In this document: positions 1 to 9,714 of the stretch, piece by piece
How positions within the stretch are numbered: the first letter of the stretch is position 1
How the letters are laid out: each line of letters starts with the position of its first letter
Source of the DNA: Halarchaeum acidiphilum MH1-52-1
Lineage (GTDB): Archaea > Halobacteriota > Halobacteria > Halobacteriales > Halobacteriaceae
NCBI RefSeq assembly: GCF_000474235.1
Contig: NZ_BATA01000001.1
Coordinates: 34,564-98,563 of the forward strand
Length of the DNA: 64,000 nucleotides
Direction: 5' to 3'
Notes under the pieces: generated by a model
Told to the model about the DNA's origin: nothing
The model's database searches: none
The model's input: only the letters and a program-made list of their open reading frames with translations
Translations under genes and position numbers: made by a program

Positions 1-1
1 C

Positions 2-238
2 CTCGCCGGCCCGCTCGCCCTCGCCCTCGCCGACGCTCGCCTGCGCGGCGGTCTTCTCGTTGACGTCCTCGCTGAGGCGCTCGTGGGTCTTCGGGCGCCA
101 GTCGTCCCACTCCTCGTACGCCTCCCGGTAGGACCTGTCGGCGTCGACCTCCCGCAGCGCCGACGTGATGCGCTCGCCGTGTTCGACGACGTCGCCCCAC
201 GTCCCGCGCACGCGGAAGCCCGAGATGCTCTCGTCCAT
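2..238 (-). CDS. DUF5828-like haloarchaeal protein, 3' part cut by window edge
   Basis: The reading frame starts at the ATG complementary to 236-238 and runs off the left edge, giving 79 visible residues with no stop. The N-terminus reads MDESISGFRVRGTWGDVVEH, followed by a charged segment rich in E, R and D. This pattern matches my memory of a short soluble family confined to halophilic archaea (DUF5828). No catalytic motif is visible and no function is known to me. The family call rests on the N-terminus only. Confidence 0.6.
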   Translation of the reverse strand, partial: MDESISGFRVRGTWGDVVEHGERITSALREVDADRSYREAYEEWDDWRPKTHERLSEDVNEKTAAQASVGEGEGERAGE

Positions 239-302
239 CGCTTACGTCGCTCGCTACGCCGTCATCGCCCTTACGTCTTCCCGGTGACCGGATGACACGC
301 GT

Positions 303-533
303 CTAGCGCCCGTAGGTGAACTCGCTCGCCCACGCGTTCAATCGCGCCTTGAGGCGCCCGAGCGCGACGACGTGCGCGGAGACGGCGCGCAGTTCGCCCT
401 CGTCCACCTCGATGACGTCCTCGCCCGCGAAGGGGCTTCGGCCGTCCGTGAGATCGGCCGCGCTCGACATCGCGCACCGGCCGCAGGCCTCGACCGCGTC
501 CTTCGCTCCCATACGCCACGCTTCGTGCGCCAC
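303..533 (-). CDS. Small conserved haloarchaeal protein, function unknown
   Basis: A 76-residue protein beginning MAHEAWRMGAKDAVEACG, with a single CxxC pair (CGRC, residues 17-20) and a C-terminal amphipathic part. It follows the partial gene on the same strand after a 64-base gap. The residue make-up and codon use are those of a real haloarchaeal gene. The CxxC could bind metal only if two more ligands were supplied, for example by a dimer. No family function is recognised. Confidence 0.55.
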   Translation of the reverse strand: MAHEAWRMGAKDAVEACGRCAMSSAADLTDGRSPFAGEDVIEVDEGELRAVSAHVVALGRLKARLNAWASEFTYGR

Positions 534-613
534 CGACTTGGACCTTACGCGGCCGTTCGGGGCGCGACGCCGACGACCGTGGCCTTTTCTCCCTCGGACA
601 CGAGTACGTCCGT

Positions 614-988
614 ATGGGATATCACACGATCGACCCGGACGAACTCGATCCGACGCCCGAGCGGCCCTGCGATCAGCGCTCGATCACCGACGCGGCCGGT
701 CTCGATAACTTCGCGCTCAACGTCTACACCGCTCGGCCCGGCGAATCCATCCCGCTGGCCTACCACGTCCACGAGGAGCAAGAGGAGGCATTCTACGTCC
801 TCTCGGGCGACCTCCACGTCGAGACGCCGGAGGGGGAGTTCGTCGTCGGCGCGGGCGAGGCGTTCGTCGCCGAACCCCGGAGCCCGCACTTCGCGTCCGT
901 CCCCGAGGACGCCGACGAACCGGTGCGAGCGGTCGCCGTCGGCGCGCCGAACGTCGACGACGTCTCGCCGTACGAGGCGGATGAGTGA
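614..988 (+). CDS. Cupin-domain protein
   Basis: A 124-residue single-domain cupin. Residues 50-57 (AYHVHEEQ) and the following EEAFYVLSGDLHV form cupin motif 1, with metal ligands H, H and E. Motif 2 lies around PRSPHFASVPED with the last His. Proteins like this bind a metal and a small molecule, but the substrate cannot be told. The stop overlaps the start of the next gene by 8 bases, so the two are probably cotranscribed. Confidence 0.85.
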   Translation: MGYHTIDPDELDPTPERPCDQRSITDAAGLDNFALNVYTARPGESIPLAYHVHEEQEEAFYVLSGDLHVETPEGEFVVGAGEAFVAEPRSPHFASVPEDADEPVRAVAVGAPNVDDVSPYEADE

Positions 989-1619
989 GGGGGCGGACGG
1001 GACGGACGCCGTCGGAGCGGGTGCGAGCGAGACCGCCGCGCCCGCCGACGAGGCTCCGTCCCGCCCCGTCTGGGAGGACGACTACCTCGACGAGGTCGCA
1101 GCGCGCCTCCAGTACTCCTTCGACCTCGAACGCGACGTCACCGTCGAGGGCGAGACGTGGCCGCTTTACGGGCAGTTGAACCTCGAACGCGAGAAGTACT
1201 TCCTCCACCCGTCGATCTCGTACGGACGGCACGACTCCGACGAACACCTCTTCGCCCGGCGCGCCGCCGACCTCGACACCGACGACCTCGATTCCCTCGT
1301 CGAACGCGGCCACCGACTCGCGGACGAGCGGATCACGCCGAACGAGCGCCACTACAGCACGGAGTTCACGTTCGCGCTCGTCGTGCCCGAGATCGACGCG
1401 GCGGTCCGCGACTACGTCTCGGACTTTCGCGAGCGCACCCTCCTCAAGTACGGCTACTACGGCCACTACGAGGTGAACCTGATCGTCGTCGCGCCCGAGC
1501 GCGAGGCGTGCGTCGCGAGCGAGGAAGCGGACGTCGCGGACGCGTTCCGGACGTGGGACGCGCCGGCGACGCGCGATCGCGGGCTGTTCGGGCGGGTCGC
1601 GGACGCGATCTTCGGCTAG
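981..1619 (+). CDS. Conserved haloarchaeal protein of unknown function
   Basis: A 212-residue acidic protein. The ATG at 981 lies inside the end of the cupin gene (8-base overlap), which supports translational coupling and this start over the longer frame that is open upstream. The first 30 residues are low-complexity (A, E, D, G). The remainder (WEDDYLDEVAARLQYSFDLE onward) looks like a folded soluble domain with many Y and H. There are no membrane segments. The family is probably halophile-specific and I do not recognise it. Confidence 0.65.
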   Translation: MSEGADGTDAVGAGASETAAPADEAPSRPVWEDDYLDEVAARLQYSFDLERDVTVEGETWPLYGQLNLEREKYFLHPSISYGRHDSDEHLFARRAADLDTDDLDSLVERGHRLADERITPNERHYSTEFTFALVVPEIDAAVRDYVSDFRERTLLKYGYYGHYEVNLIVVAPEREACVASEEADVADAFRTWDAPATRDRGLFGRVADAIFG

Positions 1620-1661
1620 CGAGGCGGAGACGACGCGGGAAAACGGGGACTGGGCGCTACG

Positions 1662-3388
1662 TCACTCCTCGACGCCGCCGTCGGTCGCCGCGGGCCGCCG
1701 CCCGCGCGCTTCCTGCACGTTCCCGATGCCCTTGCGAAGCAAGAGGAGCGCGAGCACGATGAGGATCGTCCCGATGACGATCTGGAGGGCGAGCGACCAC
1801 GCCGCACTGGAGGTGTGCCCGAGGATCAGCCCCTGATAGAGGTTCTGATAGTATTCGAGGTAGAGGAGCGCGCAGACGGTGACGACGCTCATGAGCGCCA
1901 TCGGTACGCCGGTGCTGACGAGCTGTTTCTTCTCGTTCCGATTGGCGAGCCAGACGGTGCCGGTGAGGAGCGCGAGCGCCGCGAGCAGCTGATTCGCGCT
2001 GCCGAAGAGCTGCCAGAGCGGCGTCCACGTCCCGGAGGCGATGAGGACGTACGCGACGACGCACTGCCCGAAGCTGTTGACGTAGCGATTCGAGGCGACC
2101 TCTTGGGCCTGCGTCTCGGGCGTGCCGACGATCTCCTCGAAGAGATAGCGGCCGAGCCGGAGCGCGGTGTCCGTGGAGGTGAGCAGGAAGCTCACCATGA
2201 CGAGGGCCATGAACGGCGCGCCGAAGGAGGCCGGGATGCCGAGGCTGCTGAGGAAGATGCCGCCGCCCTTCGCGAACTTCGGGAGGGCGAGGCCGACGCC
2301 GCCCGTCGCGTCGCTCGCGGTGACGCCGACGACGGCGACCGCGGAGAGCGAGAGCGTGGCGAGCAGCCCCTCGCCGAGCATGCCGCCGTAGCCGATGAGG
2401 CGGGCGTCCGTCTCCTTGTTGAGCTGCTTCGACGTCGTACCGGAGGAGACGAGCGAGTGGAAGCCGCTGATCGTTCCGCAGGCGATGGTGACGAACAGCA
2501 TCGGGAACAGCGGGCTGAACACGCCGAGGGTCTGGTTCCCGCCGAAGGAGGTGAACGCCGGGATGTTCGTCACGAGCGGCTCGCTCGACGTCGCGAAGAT
2601 CGTCCCGACGATGACGGCGATGAGCGCGCCGCCGACGCAGCGTAGAGCAGGAACGAGGAGAGGTAGTCGCGCGGCTGGAGGAGCGTCCAGACGGGGAGGA
2701 CGCTCGCGATGAGCGAGTAGAGCAGCACGATGGGGATCCACTGCTGTTGAGTGAGTTGGATCGGGTATTTGAGCCCGACGAAGACGCTCACGAACGTCAG
2801 CGCGACGAAGACGACCGTCCCCGGGATGAAGGGGAGGTCGAGCTGGTAGAGATAGACGCCGAAGCAGAGCGCGAGCGCGATGTAGAGGATGCTCGCGGTC
2901 GCGGCGCTCGGGTACTTCTGGAAGACGAGACCGACGACGAACGCGAAGACGGCGACGACGAGGATGATGGTGAGGAAGGCGAACCAGAGCAGGAGGGTCT
3001 TCCCCTCCTCGCCCACGTACTCGCCGATGATGTAGCCGATCGAGCGCCCCTCGTGCTTGAGGCTCGCGCTCAGGGAGACGAAGTCGTGGACCGCGCCCAT
3101 CAGGGGGTTCCCGATGGCGATCCAGAGGACTGCGGGGAGCCACCCCCAGAGGAGACCGGCGGTGATCGGCCCGACGATCGGGGCCCCACCGGCGATGCTC
3201 GAATAGTGATGCCCGAGGAGCACCGGCTTCTTCGCCGGCACGTACTCCTGTCCGTCCTCGTACTTGTGAGCCGGCGTCTCCGCGTCCTCGTCGAGACCCA
3301 CGAACCGCGCGAGGTACTTCGAGTACGTGAGGTACCCGACGCTGAAGAGGATCAGGACGCCGACGACCAGCCAGAGTAACGCGACCAT
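1662..3388 (-). pseudogene. cstA: Carbon starvation permease CstA, frameshifted by one base
   Basis: The N-terminal half (3388 to about 2640) carries typical CstA features: a first membrane helix, the segment HHYSSIAGGAPIVGPI, and many further helices. The C-terminal half continues in another frame to the stop at 1662. Adding one base near 2637-2641 joins LLYA to VGGALIAV and gives about 575 residues, close to the family norm. CstA proteins import peptides or pyruvate. Everything outside the shift is well conserved, so an assembly error is more likely than true decay. The start is fixed by a TATA box 27 bases upstream, suggesting a leaderless mRNA. Confidence 0.85.
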
Positions 3389-3394
3389 ACCACC

Positions 3395-3430
3395 CGAGAA
3401 ACACTCACGAATATATATAACTGTTTCTCG
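3395..3430 (-). promoter_or_regulatory. cstA promoter: TATA box inside a perfect inverted repeat
   Basis: The sequence atatatataa at 3411-3420 is centred about 27 bases before the cstA ATG, the usual spacing for a leaderless haloarchaeal gene. It is enclosed by CGAGAAACA (3395-3403) and its exact complement TGTTTCTCG (3422-3430). A 9-base inverted repeat framing the TATA and BRE region is the expected layout for a repressor operator. No regulator binding this motif is known to me. Confidence 0.6.
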
Positions 3431-3463
3431 TGGGGATGGCCGCGTCTATCGATCGGGGGCGCC

Positions 3464-4429
3464 TCAGGGCGTCGCGGCGACGTCGATCGCGAGTTCGTCC
3501 GCCACCTCGCCGAGGACATCGCCCTTCACCTCGCCCGTCCGCGACGCGATGCGCGCCACGAGGGGGACGGGAATCGTCTCCTCCGTCTCCGCGATCCGCT
3601 CGCGCTCGCGGGCGCAGCGCTCTCGCAGGTAGCGCGCGCCCCGTCCGTTCTCGTCGTCGTCCGGTTCGGGCGTCACCTTGTTGACGACCAGCCCGCGGAC
3701 GTCGAGGTCGTGCTCGCCGAGGTGCTCGACCGCGCGACGGGTCTCCGCGACGGAGAGGTCGTCCGGGTTCAACACGAGGTAGAACGACGACTCCTCGCGG
3801 AGGATCCGGCCCGCGAACTCGAATTTCTCCTCGCGCTCGCGCAGCCGGTGGATAATGGGGTCGTTCGCGGCCGTCTTACGGGGTTCGTCCGTCCCGATCG
3901 CCGCCTTCTCGTAGAGATCGAGGCTCTTCTCGCGCTTCTCGATGAGCCGATCCACCCAGTCGCCGAGGAACTCGGGGAGCGAGAGCAAGCGCAGGGTGTT
4001 GCCGGTCGGCGCGGTGTCGAAGACGACGCGGTCGTAGTCGTCGGCCTCCTCGCGCATCACACGGATCAGCCGGTCGAAGAGCGCGGCCTCGTACGCTCCC
4101 GGCGTCTCGTGGGCCATCTCGATCTGCTTGTCGATCTCGTTGACGACGACCTGACTCACCTGTTTTTCCATCTCGCGACGGATGTCCATCATGTGCGCCT
4201 CGACCTCGGCCTCGGGGTCGATCTCCATCGCCGAGAGACCGTCGCGGCCCTCGACGGACGTCGGATCGTCGTCGAAGGACTGCTCGAAGACGTCCGAGGT
4301 GCTGTGCGCGGGATCCGTCGAGACGATGAGCGTCTCCTCGCCGGCGTCCGCACACCGCAGCGCGTACGCCGCCGAGACGGTGGTCTTACCGACGCCGCCC
4401 TTCCCGCCGAAGAAGGTGAAGCGGGCCAT
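3464..4429 (-). CDS. arsA: Get3/ArsA-family ATPase
   Basis: A 321-residue deviant-Walker ATPase. Residues 8-17 are GGKGGVGKTT with the signature lysine. Residues 37-48 are STDPAHSTSDVF and residues 138-145 are DTAPTGNT (the usual His is Asn). Family members either bind tail-anchored membrane proteins (Get3) or drive arsenite export. No arsenite permease is nearby, so the Get3-like role is preferred. The ATG at 4429 was chosen because the glycine-rich loop must sit at the N-terminus. It overlaps the stop of the upstream gene by one base. Confidence 0.9.
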   Translation of the reverse strand: MARFTFFGGKGGVGKTTVSAAYALRCADAGEETLIVSTDPAHSTSDVFEQSFDDDPTSVEGRDGLSAMEIDPEAEVEAHMMDIRREMEKQVSQVVVNEIDKQIEMAHETPGAYEAALFDRLIRVMREEADDYDRVVFDTAPTGNTLRLLSLPEFLGDWVDRLIEKREKSLDLYEKAAIGTDEPRKTAANDPIIHRLREREEKFEFAGRILREESSFYLVLNPDDLSVAETRRAVEHLGEHDLDVRGLVVNKVTPEPDDDENGRGARYLRERCARERERIAETEETIPVPLVARIASRTGEVKGDVLGEVADELAIDVAATP

Positions 4430-4731
4430 CAGAAGTGGAAGTGGCCCTTCCAGTCGAGCACGCTCTCGCGGTCCCACATCCGGCGCTCCCACGACTCGAA
4501 GTCCCCCGCGAGGTACGGAAGGAGTTCGGCGGTGTAGTACGAGACGGGACTCGGGATCCCGAAGGCGTCCGCGAAGCACGCGAAGAAGAACGCGTCCTCC
4601 TGATCCATCGCCTCGTCCTCGATCTGCTCGAACGCCGGGTGCTCGATCATCCCGTGGTAGAGACCGTGGAGCACCTCCGCCGCCTGCTCACGCGCCCTCG
4701 CGAACTGCTCGTGGATCGTCACACCACACAT
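4429..4731 (-). CDS. Small partner protein coupled to the Get3/ArsA ATPase
   Basis: A 100-residue protein starting [16 protein letters not shown]. It is mostly helical by composition and contains a hydrophobic stretch ([17 protein letters not shown]) but no clear membrane span. Its stop overlaps the start of the ATPase gene (ATGA arrangement), so translation of the two is probably coupled. A helper or regulatory role toward the ATPase is inferred from position alone. A longer frame upstream exists, but the ATG at 4731 gives a compact haloarchaeal-like N-terminus. Confidence 0.7.
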   Translation of the reverse strand: MCGVTIHEQFARAREQAAEVLHGLYHGMIEHPAFEQIEDEAMDQEDAFFFACFADAFGIPSPVSYYTAELLPYLAGDFESWERRMWDRESVLDWKGHFHF

Positions 4732-4828
4732 GAGGGACCGTGAGGGTTTAACGTCTCCGACGCGCGTCGTCAGTCCCATCCGTCGCCGGATCGGTACATT
4801 CACCCCGCGCGCGACCCGTTTCACACGC

Positions 4829-5506
4829 ATGCCCATCGAGGATCGAGACGACGCGCACGTCATCACGCACGCCCTCGCGAAGGACACGCTCTCGACGCTC
4901 CGGGACAGACACACCACGCAGGTCGCCTTCCGCAAGGGGCTCGTGAAACTCGGCCGCATCGCCGGCTACGAGGTCATCGACGGCGCGATGGAGACCGAGT
5001 TCGTCTCCATCGAGACGCCGCTCACCGAGACGACCGGCGAGCGCGTGAAGGGACTCGACGACGTCGTCATCATCAACGTCCTGCGCGCCGCGACACCGTT
5101 CGTCGAGGGTCTCCTGAAGGCCTTCCCGCGCGCGAAACAGGGCGTCATCTCCGCGGGCCGCGACGAGGAGGCCGGGATGAACGAGCGCGGCGAGTTCCCC
5201 ATCACCGTCGACTACGTGAAGCTCCCCGACATCCACGAGGACGACACCGTCATCGTCGCCGACCCGATGCTCGCCACCGGCTCGACGATGTGCACCGTCC
5301 TCGAGGCCGTCCTCGACGACCAGCCGAATCCCGAGAACCTCTTCGTCCTCTCCGCCGTCTCCGCGCCCGACGGGCTGCTCCGCGTCAGCGACGAGTACCC
5401 CGAAGCCGACCTCCTCACCGTCTCCATCGACGACCACCTCGACGAGAACGGCTACATCATCCCCGGACTCGGCGACGCCGGCGATCGCGCCTTCCGCACC
5501 GACTGA
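4829..5506 (+). CDS. upp: Uracil phosphoribosyltransferase
   Basis: A 225-residue UPRT of normal length that makes UMP from uracil and PRPP in pyrimidine salvage. The PRPP-binding loop is visible as DPMLATGST at residues 145-153. The uracil-binding C-terminal hood reads [15 protein letters not shown] near the end. The ATG at 4829 gives the family-typical N-terminus [20 protein letters not shown]. The frame stays open further upstream, but that part looks non-coding. Confidence 0.95.
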   Translation: MPIEDRDDAHVITHALAKDTLSTLRDRHTTQVAFRKGLVKLGRIAGYEVIDGAMETEFVSIETPLTETTGERVKGLDDVVIINVLRAATPFVEGLLKAFPRAKQGVISAGRDEEAGMNERGEFPITVDYVKLPDIHEDDTVIVADPMLATGSTMCTVLEAVLDDQPNPENLFVLSAVSAPDGLLRVSDEYPEADLLTVSIDDHLDENGYIIPGLGDAGDRAFRTD

Positions 5507-5623
5507 CCGTCCTCATCTTTCAGCTCGAGAACGGAACGCCGGTGGGACAGCCAACACGACCGACCAGCCGAAGCGTCTCCCGGAGACGGATCCTCTCAGC
5601 TAGTCGCAACCTCTGTTCGACCG

Positions 5624-6676
5624 TCAGTTTTCGAAGACGACGGGTGCATCCGGTTGCACCCTGAATCCTCCAGTCTCGCCCTGCTCGACGGGCGTCTCGC
5701 GCCCTTGCATCACAACGGTGACCTCCGGCAGGGAGTCCTCCGTCGGCGCGACGACGTACTGCGTCTGGTCGCCCTGGAAATATCGATCGACGACTTCACC
5801 CGTGAAATCCGGATCCACGTCAACGACGTCGATATCCTCGGGACGCACGGAAACCTCGACATCGTCGGCCGCCGCGTCGTAGTCGAAAGCGAACCCGTCC
5901 GCGCCGCCGACACGAACCACACCGTCCGTGACAACGCCGTCGAAGAGATTGGTGTCGCCGATGAAGTCCGCGACGAACGGAGTCGCCGGCTCACGGTAGA
6001 TCTCCTCGGGAGGTCCGACCTGCTCGACGCGGCCGTCGTTCAGCACCGCCATCCGATCGGAGAGCGTCATCGCCACCTCCTGATCGTGAGTCACGTAGAA
6101 GAACGACCCCTCGACCTGCTCGTGGATCTCGCGAAGCTCCTTTTGCATCTGCTTTCGGAGCTTCCGGTCGAGGCTGGAAAGTGGCTCGTCGAAGAGGAGG
6201 ACGCTCGGCTCGTTGACGAGCGCTCGGGCGAGCGCGACGCGTTGCTGCTGGCCGCCGGAGAGCGCCGTCGGCTTGCGGTCGTAGTAGCCCGCGAGGTCGA
6301 CGAGCGCGAGATACTCCTCGGCCTTCTCGCGGCGCGCAGACCCGTCGACTCCCGCTTTCTTCAGTCCGTATTCGACGTTCTTCCCGACGCTCATGTGCGG
6401 GAAGAGCGAGAGGTGCTGGAACACGAGATTCGTATCGCGTTCGTTCGGCGGGACGTCATGCGCGTCGGCACCGTTCAGTCGGACGGTCCCCGACGTCGGT
6501 TGCTCGAATCCGGAGATCATCCGAAGCGTCGTCGTTTTCCCGCATCCGGAGGGACCGACGAGCGAGAAGAACTCGCCGCGCTTGATGTCGAAGCTAACAC
6601 CGTCTACGGCCGTAACGTCGCCGTATTCCTTCCGGACATCGTCGAGTTCGACGAGGGACTGCGCGCCGTCTGTCAT
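5624..6676 (-). CDS. potA: Polyamine-type ABC transporter ATPase (PotA-like)
   Basis: A 350-residue ATP-binding subunit. Walker A is GPSGCGKTT (residues 41-49), the signature LSGGQQQR (139-146) and Walker B LLFDEP (160-165). A C-terminal TOBE-like regulatory domain follows from about residue 240. It is transcribed away from potD-potB-potC, which encode the rest of the importer. The start at 6676 is preferred over a second ATG three codons upstream because TATA (6700-6707) lies 27 bases before it. Substrate (putrescine/spermidine) is inferred from family and could be another cation or an amino acid. Confidence 0.9.
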   Translation of the reverse strand: MTDGAQSLVELDDVRKEYGDVTAVDGVSFDIKRGEFFSLVGPSGCGKTTTLRMISGFEQPTSGTVRLNGADAHDVPPNERDTNLVFQHLSLFPHMSVGKNVEYGLKKAGVDGSARREKAEEYLALVDLAGYYDRKPTALSGGQQQRVALARALVNEPSVLLFDEPLSSLDRKLRKQMQKELREIHEQVEGSFFYVTHDQEVAMTLSDRMAVLNDGRVEQVGPPEEIYREPATPFVADFIGDTNLFDGVVTDGVVRVGGADGFAFDYDAAADDVEVSVRPEDIDVVDVDPDFTGEVVDRYFQGDQTQYVVAPTEDSLPEVTVVMQGRETPVEQGETGGFRVQPDAPVVFEN

Positions 6677-6699
6677 ACTCCTCATATAGGCGGATACGT

Positions 6700-6707
6700 C
6701 GTATAAA
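6700..6707 (-). promoter_or_regulatory. potA TATA box
   Basis: TATAAACC on the + strand reads GGTTTATA toward potA. Its centre lies about 27 bases before the ATG at 6676, which implies a leaderless transcript and supports that start codon. Confidence 0.6.
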
Positions 6708-6830
6708 CCGTTTGGATACGACCGTCAGGGACTGCCCAATCAGCCGTCTATTCGCGTCACGAGTACGCGATTCCAGCGGCCATTCCCGATGTCCGACAGT
6801 CTTTTGCACCCCTAGCAGCGTATATTCTGT

Positions 6831-7961
6831 GTGCCTCTAGAGAACCATTCACAGACGGACCGCCGTCGTTTCCTGAAAGCTACTGGCGCGGTCGGCGCCG
6901 CGGGTCTCGCAGGTCTCGCCGGCTGTACGGGCGGCGGTAGCAATGGGAGCGGTACGCCGACGATCAACATTCTCACGTGGGAAGAGTACGCGGACCTGAA
7001 GGACGAGATCGAATCCAACCTTGACGTGAACGTGCAGTTCACGAAGTCCACCTCCTCCTCGAAGATGTTCTCGTCTTGGCAGGCAGGACAGGACACCCAA
7101 TACGACATCGCCGTCCCGAACAACAACTACGTCCCGAAAATGATGGATGCGGGACTCGTCGACACCGTCCCGAAAGACGTCATCTCGAACTACGGCGACG
7201 TCTACGACACCTTTCAGGGGTTCGCCTCCAACCAGTTCACGCAGGACGGAAGCCTTTACGGCGTCCCGATCCGCTTCGGCTGGTACGGCTACTCGTACAA
7301 CTCCGATACCGTCCCGGATCACGAGCAGTCCTATGAGGCCCTCTTCGATCCGCAATACACCGGTGCGGATCTCAGCGGGAAGCTCATCATGTACGACGAC
7401 CACTTCAAGGCGATGAGCGCCGCGGCGCTCTACCTCGGCTACAGCGACGCCTTCGAGGGTGCGAAGATCACGCTCAGCAAGGATCAGATCAGCAAGGTCA
7501 AGCAAACGATGATCGACCAGAAGGACATCCTTCAGGGGTACATCGCCGCAGATCCGACCTACATCAAGTCGTTCAAGCAAGGGAACTTCGCGCTCGGGCA
7601 GTCCGGCCGAAACGAGATCGTTGAACTCTGGACGGAGGGCGTCGACTCCGCGACGATGGCGACGCCGAAGGAAGGGTCGCTCGCGTGGTTCGAGTCTGCC
7701 GTCGTCTCGAAGAAGTCCGATCACAAGGATATGGCCTGGAAAGTCATCAACCAGTTCATCGCGCCGAAGCTCGGCGCAAAGCTGGCGAAGGCGGGCTATT
7801 CGCCCTCGTGCAACCCGAAGACCCAACAGAACCTCACGGATCACGAGAACGAGATGTACGGGTCGATCGATCCCTCCCGCCTCCAGAACATGATCCCGTT
7901 CAAGGCCGTCGAGAACGAGGACGCATGGATCACTGCCTGGGAGGACGTCAAGTCGGCGTAA
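6831..7961 (+). CDS. potD: ABC transporter substrate-binding lipoprotein (PotD-like)
   Basis: A 376-residue extracellular solute-binding protein. The N-terminus carries a twin-arginine signal (RRRFLK, residues 11-16), a hydrophobic segment and a lipobox ending LAGC (Cys32), so it should be exported folded and lipid-anchored. The mature part begins with a spermidine-binding-protein-like fold (PTINILTWEEYADLKDE). The GTG at 6831 is the only start that keeps the signal. It is the first gene of potD-potB-potC. Confidence 0.92.
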   Translation: MPLENHSQTDRRRFLKATGAVGAAGLAGLAGCTGGGSNGSGTPTINILTWEEYADLKDEIESNLDVNVQFTKSTSSSKMFSSWQAGQDTQYDIAVPNNNYVPKMMDAGLVDTVPKDVISNYGDVYDTFQGFASNQFTQDGSLYGVPIRFGWYGYSYNSDTVPDHEQSYEALFDPQYTGADLSGKLIMYDDHFKAMSAAALYLGYSDAFEGAKITLSKDQISKVKQTMIDQKDILQGYIAADPTYIKSFKQGNFALGQSGRNEIVELWTEGVDSATMATPKEGSLAWFESAVVSKKSDHKDMAWKVINQFIAPKLGAKLAKAGYSPSCNPKTQQNLTDHENEMYGSIDPSRLQNMIPFKAVENEDAWITAWEDVKSA

Positions 7962-7964
7962 GCG

Positions 7965-8897
7965 ATGGCGCCCGACCCCCAGTCCTCGTCCGGTCTCGCC
8001 GCGGACGTCCGAGTCCTTCTTCGAGACACGCGCGTCCGTCTCGGTCTCACAGTTGGACCAAGCGTCATTTGGCTCGCCCTCTTGTTGCTCGCCCCGCTCA
8101 CGTTCGTCGTAACGGTGAGCTTCCTACAGGTCAACGACGCCTATCAGGTCGTCTGGCAGCACGCATCGCTGGCGAACTATCAGGCTCTCTTCGCCGGTGA
8201 CGGGCCGTTCTGGACGACATCGTTCTTCCGGAGTCTCGTACTCTCATACAAGATCGCAGCTACCACCACCATCGTGTGTCTCGCGCTCGCCTTCCCCATG
8301 GCGTATCTGCTCGCGACCCACAGCGGCCGGGTATTTAAGATCGTGATCTTCCTCGTACTCCTCCCGTTCTTCACGATGTATCTCGTCCGCGCGTACTCGT
8401 GGTATCTGATGTTCGGCCCGCACGGAGTCATCAACGCGACGCTACTCAATCTCGGGATCACGGACTCGCCGCTCGCCCTCTTCGGCTACGGACAGGGCGC
8501 GGTCGTCGTCGGTCTCGTCCACGCCTACTTCCCGTACATGCTCCTCTCACTCTATGCGAGCCTCGACGGCGTCGACTTCACGCTTGTCGAGGCCGCACGC
8601 GACCTTGGGGCCGGGAAGATCGGCGCCCTCAAGGACGTCGTGATCCCCCTCACGCTCCCCGGAATCATCTCTGGGGCACTGTTCGTCTTCGTCCCCAGCC
8701 TCGGCGCGTTCGTCACGCCGCGCTTCCTCGCACAGGGGAAGATCCAGATGATCGGACAGCTCATCGAGGAGCGCATCAACACCCTGTACGCGATCGACTA
8801 CGGGAGCGCCGCGTCGATGTTCATCGTCCTCACCATCGTCGTGCTCTTCCTCCTCGCGTTCCGCTACGTGAGCATCGAGGATCTGGGGGGGATCTGA
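7965..8897 (+). CDS. potB: ABC transporter permease (PotB-like)
   Basis: A 310-residue membrane protein with about six transmembrane helices. The cytoplasmic EAA loop (EAARDLGAGKIGALKDVVIP) contacts the ATPase. It starts three bases after potD and ends one base before potC, so the three form an operon. With PotC it forms the translocation pore of the polyamine-type importer. Confidence 0.92.
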   Translation: MAPDPQSSSGLAADVRVLLRDTRVRLGLTVGPSVIWLALLLLAPLTFVVTVSFLQVNDAYQVVWQHASLANYQALFAGDGPFWTTSFFRSLVLSYKIAATTTIVCLALAFPMAYLLATHSGRVFKIVIFLVLLPFFTMYLVRAYSWYLMFGPHGVINATLLNLGITDSPLALFGYGQGAVVVGLVHAYFPYMLLSLYASLDGVDFTLVEAARDLGAGKIGALKDVVIPLTLPGIISGALFVFVPSLGAFVTPRFLAQGKIQMIGQLIEERINTLYAIDYGSAASMFIVLTIVVLFLLAFRYVSIEDLGGI

Positions 8898-8898
8898 G

Positions 8899-9711
8899 AT
8901 GGCCGAACGCACCCGCGGGCAGTACGCCCTCTACGCCGTCGCAGTCCTGACGCTCGTCTTCCTCTGGGCGCCGCTGCTCGTCATGATCTTCCTCTCCTTT
9001 GCCACCAACTCGTCGACGGTGTTCCCCTTCGAGGGATTCACCCTCTCGAACTACGCACAGACACTCGCGGACACCGGCCTGCTTACGGCGGTGTTCCACA
9101 GCGTCGAGATCGCGACTATCGCGGCCGCCATCGCGACCGTTCTCGGCGTCCTCGGTGCGTTCGGCCTCGCACGCATCGATTTCCGTCTGAAGGAGTTCTA
9201 TCGGACCTTCGGGATCCTCCCGATGGTCGTTCCCGGTGTCGTCCTCGGAATGGCGCTCCTGATCTACTTCCGCACCATCATCGGGGTCACCACGGGATTC
9301 TGGACGGTCGTGGCGACGCACAGTCTCTACGGGCTTCCGTTCGTCCTCCTCCCCGTCACCGCGCGCCTCTACTCCTTCGATCGGAGCCTCGAAGAGGCTG
9401 CGCGTGACCTCGGGAGCGGCACGCTCGCGACGTTCGCGGAGGTCACCCTCCCGATCATCGGTCCGTCAGTCGCCGCCGGGTTCATGTTCGCGTGGATCCG
9501 CTCTTTCGAGGACTTCATTCGCGTCTACTTCGTCAAGGGGACCTTCGACGTCCTCACGACGGCGATGTACTCCATGATCAAGTACGGGAGTGCCCCAGAG
9601 ATGAACGCCATCTCCAGCCTCCTCGTCTTCGCCATCGCCGTCCTCCTCGCCGTCGCCATGGTCGGCGGGGACGTCACCGGCTACGTCGCTGGCAGCGAAG
9701 ACGGGGAGTGA
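8899..9711 (+). CDS. potC: ABC transporter permease (PotC-like)
   Basis: A 270-residue second permease subunit with about six transmembrane helices. Its EAA loop reads EEAARDLGSGTLATFAEVTL. The C-terminus ends in a short acidic tail (GSEDGE). It is the last gene of the operon and converges with the next gene after a 3-base gap. Confidence 0.92.
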   Translation: MAERTRGQYALYAVAVLTLVFLWAPLLVMIFLSFATNSSTVFPFEGFTLSNYAQTLADTGLLTAVFHSVEIATIAAAIATVLGVLGAFGLARIDFRLKEFYRTFGILPMVVPGVVLGMALLIYFRTIIGVTTGFWTVVATHSLYGLPFVLLPVTARLYSFDRSLEEAARDLGSGTLATFAEVTLPIIGPSVAAGFMFAWIRSFEDFIRVYFVKGTFDVLTTAMYSMIKYGSAPEMNAISSLLVFAIAVLLAVAMVGGDVTGYVAGSEDGE

Positions 9712-9714
9712 CTC

